NCBI GenBank assembly: GCA_036023115.1
Contig: JAYKKT010000079.1
Coordinates: 8,107,501 to 8,171,500 of the forward strand
Direction of reading: 5' to 3'
Length of the DNA stretch: 64,000 nucleotides
Origin: Brasenia schreberi
Taxonomy: Eukaryota; Streptophyta; Magnoliopsida; Nymphaeales; Cabombaceae
Under the pieces are notes generated by a model. That model worked only from the letters and a program-made list of their open reading frames with translations, made no database searches and had not been told where the DNA came from. Shown here piece after piece: positions 60,661 through 64,000 of this stretch (the stretch's first letter is position 1; each line of letters begins with the position of its first letter). The translations under genes were made by a program, and so were the position numbers.

Positions 60661-61142
60661 CAAGCTTGTAACTTGCCATGCTAAAGTTTATATGAGCCTT
60701 TTCAAATTTTGAAATATGAGTAATTTACATGGGCCTTTTCTAACTATTATTTTATTAGGTGCATGTCCACTCCAAATAAAGTCCCCAACTTATGTGTCAT
60801 ATCCAAATTTGTTACAGGGTTATTCAAGACTTCCATGTGAAGGATAACTCAAACTCCCTCCTATGTAAGGGATTTAGGTTATGAGATTGAGGGATCTTTC
60901 ATTGTAATGTGTTTTAAGTCATCACTCGATCTTGATTATGTGTAAGATGAATTGGTAATTTTGCTTCATTCTTTCATATTTTTCTAACATTAATTCAAGA
61001 GTTATGGTCTTGTTTCTTGGTTATATATGTGAGTAATTGATGTCTACTATCGTCTCATGATTAGATGCCAAAATATGTATCCTTTGAAAACAACATTAGA
61101 ATTTTGCAAATTTTCTATAGGCCATATTTGAGGGCCAATGAC
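60661..61142. other. Unassigned sequence
   Basis: No coding motif or repeat was recognised. Confidence 0.4.
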
Positions 61143-61147
61143 ATTAT

Positions 61148-61857
61148 TGTAAACACCCCAAAATCCCACGATTTGGGTTTGTCTTTAAGATATTTCCCTT
61201 CGGCTATGACTTTAAGATTTGGGTTTTAAGGTTCAGCTGTGTGCGTAGTCTTTCCATATATACACGACACACACTTGCACAATTGAGCCTTTCCGCTCTT
61301 AAGATATAGCCATATTTCCCTTTTACAATTTACATTAAGTCATTTTCCTTCTGCATTGTCTTTCAATTCGGGTTTTCCCTTTGGAGTTGTGTGAGTTTGC
61401 ATTACATATACGCCATACCACGAGTTAGGACGCATATTGCATCAAAGCAAACCTCATACTCCCGTTCAAAAAATTGCCCAACTTAGGTCACTTATGCACA
61501 CACCTAGTTGGCCCTAAAAAGCTTAAAAAGAAAGACATAGGCACGTGCAAAATCTCAGATGTAATAAAACTTGCAATCGTACATACAAAGCCCAAATACT
61601 TCGGGTATTTTTCAAAGAGGTTTAATTTAAAAGACTTTGCCAAGCGTACAGACTGACCCTTGCACATCGGTGCAAGAAGGTCTGCGACGAAAAGAGCTCA
61701 CTTGCTCACAGTCACCCCGATAGAGTCAGATTTCAAAAACTTTCTTCGCTAGCTTAAGCAAGCTAGCTGGCATGCCCTTTTGTTAAATACGACTTAGACA
61801 CACGAAAAGGTTCACTTCAGGCCTAAGAACCAGAAGTGGAAATTTTCCGTGTCTACA
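61148..61857 (+). mobile_element. Shortened solo LTR of the Tat-like family (TSD ATTAT)
   Basis: TGTAAACACCCCAAAATCCCACGATTT at the start matches the LTR at 48726, and GTGTCTACA closes it. ATTAT flanks both sides (61143-61147 and 61858-61862). At 710 bp it is much shorter than its relatives and lacks the TATA region and C-rich tract, so it has an internal deletion or is a short subfamily. Confidence 0.88.
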
Positions 61858-61862
61858 ATTAT

Positions 61863-62459
61863 GTCACTAGGTTCACTATTTACCATTTGCATGTTCAAAA
61901 GTATTCTTTACAAGTTTTAAAATTGTTTTTAATATGCATGATCTTATTAAAATACTTAATGAGTTATGATAGTTCAAAATTGGTTTAGAATTATTGGATC
62001 GTATGAAAAATTGACTTTTATTGTCATAGTTTATGGTTGTTGCTTATGGTCCATGGTATATGATTGTAGCTTATCTCTATTATTATGATCCTTGATTTAT
62101 GCAAAAGGTCTTAACATTGTAGTGTATAACTGACTTTGTCTTTAGTACTCGTAACTTTCACTCAATATGTGCTAGGTTAACATTTTATCTTTAGTGCATC
62201 AATGATGAGCACACCTTATGGATTATCGTATGTACTCCTAGCTAACTAAGTTCATTATTCACTTTGTTATATTAAGTAGACATATACTTAATTTTGTAAC
62301 TAAATATGAACTTAGTACATGTAAATTGAAGTTATTTGATATATTACATTTGCATCTTATAAGATAATTGGAAATATGGTATCTTTGATTCAAATACATG
62401 CATGTATAATGGACATTAACATTTCATGCATATCTTTTGTAGAACTTATTTTATAGAAT
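61863..62459. other. Unassigned AT-rich sequence
   Basis: No motif was recognised. It could be the 5' part of the copia element that follows, but no LTR was identified. Confidence 0.35.
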
Positions 62460-62559
62460 GTCTCCTGCTTTCGAGAATGTTTTTTCCAAACTCAATAAAG
62501 GTGAGAAATTATTGACAACAATTATGTTATATACAACATGGATCTCCAATATATATTGG

Positions 62560-63280
62560 AAGAGAAATAGGCTCTTGAGGTTCTAAATGTTATCATTGAA
62601 GGACCTTATGCATTTTGTAACTCTCTCTTTACAACCTCAGAAGCCAGAAACCAGGTGGGTAACAATGTTCAACCTAAAAGAGACAGTGAGATGTATAATG
62701 CTGGAAAGAGAACAAACTCTATAGCTCTTGCATTACATTACTGAGTAACATGAATGAGTATCATGAGGGAGTTTAAAGTACTAATGCAAATAACATATTT
62801 TTCACACTTTAGGAAAAGTTTAGTGTTTACTTCTTTTAGCAAACTTAAGTCCTTCACCATCAAATTTGACACTTGTAAAAGGAGTTCAAACCATACCATG
62901 AAAAAGCAAATGAGACAAATAATAAGCTTGATAAATGACTTGAAGGATGTTAACCATATTTTGATAGATAAAGAATAGATTGAAGCAATCATACATTTCT
63001 TACCTCATAGTTTGGAGCATATGAAGATATACTTTGCCCACCAGAATGTCAAGACCTTGAAGATGTTATGTGCCATCTAGAACTAGAAGAGGATAAACTT
63101 GAGGCTATCTAATTAGGTACTAAAATGTACATGATAGGACCTAGTTCACGTGAATGCTCTAATTGCAAGCATATGTATGAGTCATAAAGTGGAAAGTGAA
63201 AGGAACATACTCAACTTAGAAAAACGATTAAGCACAACCATCATGGACAAAGATGTGCAATGAGAAGAACACAATAAAGA
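62560..63280 (+). pseudogene. Ty1-copia gag remnant
   Basis: KKQMRQIISLINDLKDVNHI, LIDKE*IEAIIHFLPHSLEH and MKIYFAHQNVKTLK (62890-63070) follow the copia gag pattern (M..LRxMSxMIRDLKxAG..LTDE(E)QVxAVIRSLPxSWEHMKxxxTHNExIKTF). Stops replace conserved Trp codons. Gag forms the virus-like particle of the retrotransposon. Confidence 0.72.
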
Positions 63281-63759
63281 TTGGAGAAGTTTGAGAAACT
63301 GCTAGTTATGTAATGGTAAAAGGCCTGACTTAAGTGTTTTTGAGACCTTTGAGTATCTGATAGTTATCCTCACAATTCTTTTATAAATATAAAAATTAGG
63401 TCCAACAAGAAGGAAAAACATCTTTATAAAATACTTTGAAATCTCAAAGAGATATACGTTCATAGGTTAACAAGATAGTGGGAGTGCAATTGAATTTGAA
63501 TCACAATGTCACACTTTCAAAAAATGAGTGTACTAAATAGCACAAGATAAGTCAGAGCCTATTATTTTTTGAGATTACTGTTTTCACATTCACTTCCATT
63601 ACATCATGTGAATGCAAGTGACCTTAATCAAAGTGAGAGTAAAAGTAACTCCATAATTGTTCCAAATGAAAACAGTAGTTGTTGATAAAATTTGATAAAT
63701 TTCAAGTGAGACGTAGCAACGAAACATTCCTTGCCATCAATTTAAGAATAAGGGTGTTG

Positions 63760-64000
63760 AAGTTTTTATGCTTCTTCCACAAGAAGAAGATGAACTAAAG
63801 TATATCAAGGAGGCTCTCTCCTACCCTGCTAAGGACAAATGGTTTAAATCAATGGACGAAGAGATGGAGTCTATGAGATGCAATAGGGTTTTAAATCTCT
63901 TGAAGCATGTAAAGTTATTGAGAAGAAATGGCTTCTCAAAATAAATTGCGAGGGGGGTGGTACAATCAAGAGATATAAGGCCTCATCCAATTGCGAAGGA
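63760..64000 (+). pseudogene. Ty1-copia reverse transcriptase N-terminal part, truncated by window end
   Basis: EALSYPAKDKWFKSMDEEME followed by SMRCNRVLNL matches the copia block EAL..P.KD.WxxAMxEEMxSMxxNxVW. In the next frame KVIEKKWLLKINCEGGGTIK and RYKA match IGxKWVxKxKxxxDGxIxRYKARLVA. At least one frameshift separates them. Protease and integrase were not recognised between 63280 and 63760, so the element is probably deleted internally. Confidence 0.8.

Noticed and set aside
1..64000. CRISPR arrays, bacterial operons, tRNA or rRNA genes
   Set aside because: None seen; the direct repeats are minisatellite, LTR or local duplications in plant nuclear DNA.

Overview
The window looks like a gene-poor stretch of a large, repeat-rich plant nuclear genome, almost certainly an angiosperm. 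The evidence is intron-bearing genes with GT/AG junctions, plant-specific gene families, and dense nested plant transposons (Ty3-gypsy Tat and chromovirus, Ty1-copia, RTE LINE, hAT, Mutator-like). I cannot name the species. Only two intact-looking genes are present: a six-exon C2-domain protein gene on + (1482-3199) and a two-exon C2H2 zinc-finger gene on - (46526 down to 41375). Its single 3.9-kb intron holds a decayed hAT transposon and a LINE fragment. One orphan terminal exon of an NAD(P)-dependent reductase lies at 20199-20353.

Left to right. At 1-9.9 kb are the C2 gene behind a tandemly duplicated upstream block, a small hAT-like MITE (4101-4583), a deleted duplicate of the C2 gene with its promoter (about 5868-6478), and a decayed Tat-type gypsy pol on -. 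At 9951-17880 is an old Mutator-like element with diverged terminal inverted repeats. It carries a FAR1-type transposase with an OTU-like protease domain (-) and a convergent plant mobile domain pseudogene (+), and is split by a 2.28-kb solo LTR with a perfect 5-bp target-site duplication. From 17.9 to 24.4 kb I recognise little beyond the reductase exon and (TA)n repeats.

The 24.4-38.9 kb region is a nest. A Tat gypsy remnant (-) was hit by an end-to-end RTE LINE (33991-37292, TSD TTCGTAT). It is abutted by a complete but dead chromovirus (24441-32433, TSD CAAAT), which itself has a foreign 2.1-kb segment inside its integrase. At 47.6-60.1 kb are three + strand 3' portions of one Tat family and several of its LTRs, one inverted. 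An LTR copy with TSD ATTAT (61148-61857) and a truncated copia element running off the window end complete the picture.

The transposons are not functional; every coding domain has stops or frameshifts. The most interesting non-gene signals are two in the Tat family. One is a perfect 9-bp inverted repeat whose loop is the LTR TATA box, found in two distant LTRs. The other is a 28-nt nested palindrome upstream of the polypurine tract in three copies. The Mutator-like element combining transposase, OTU and PMD modules is the best candidate for an unusual system. All assignments rest on reading motifs by eye; no searches were run.
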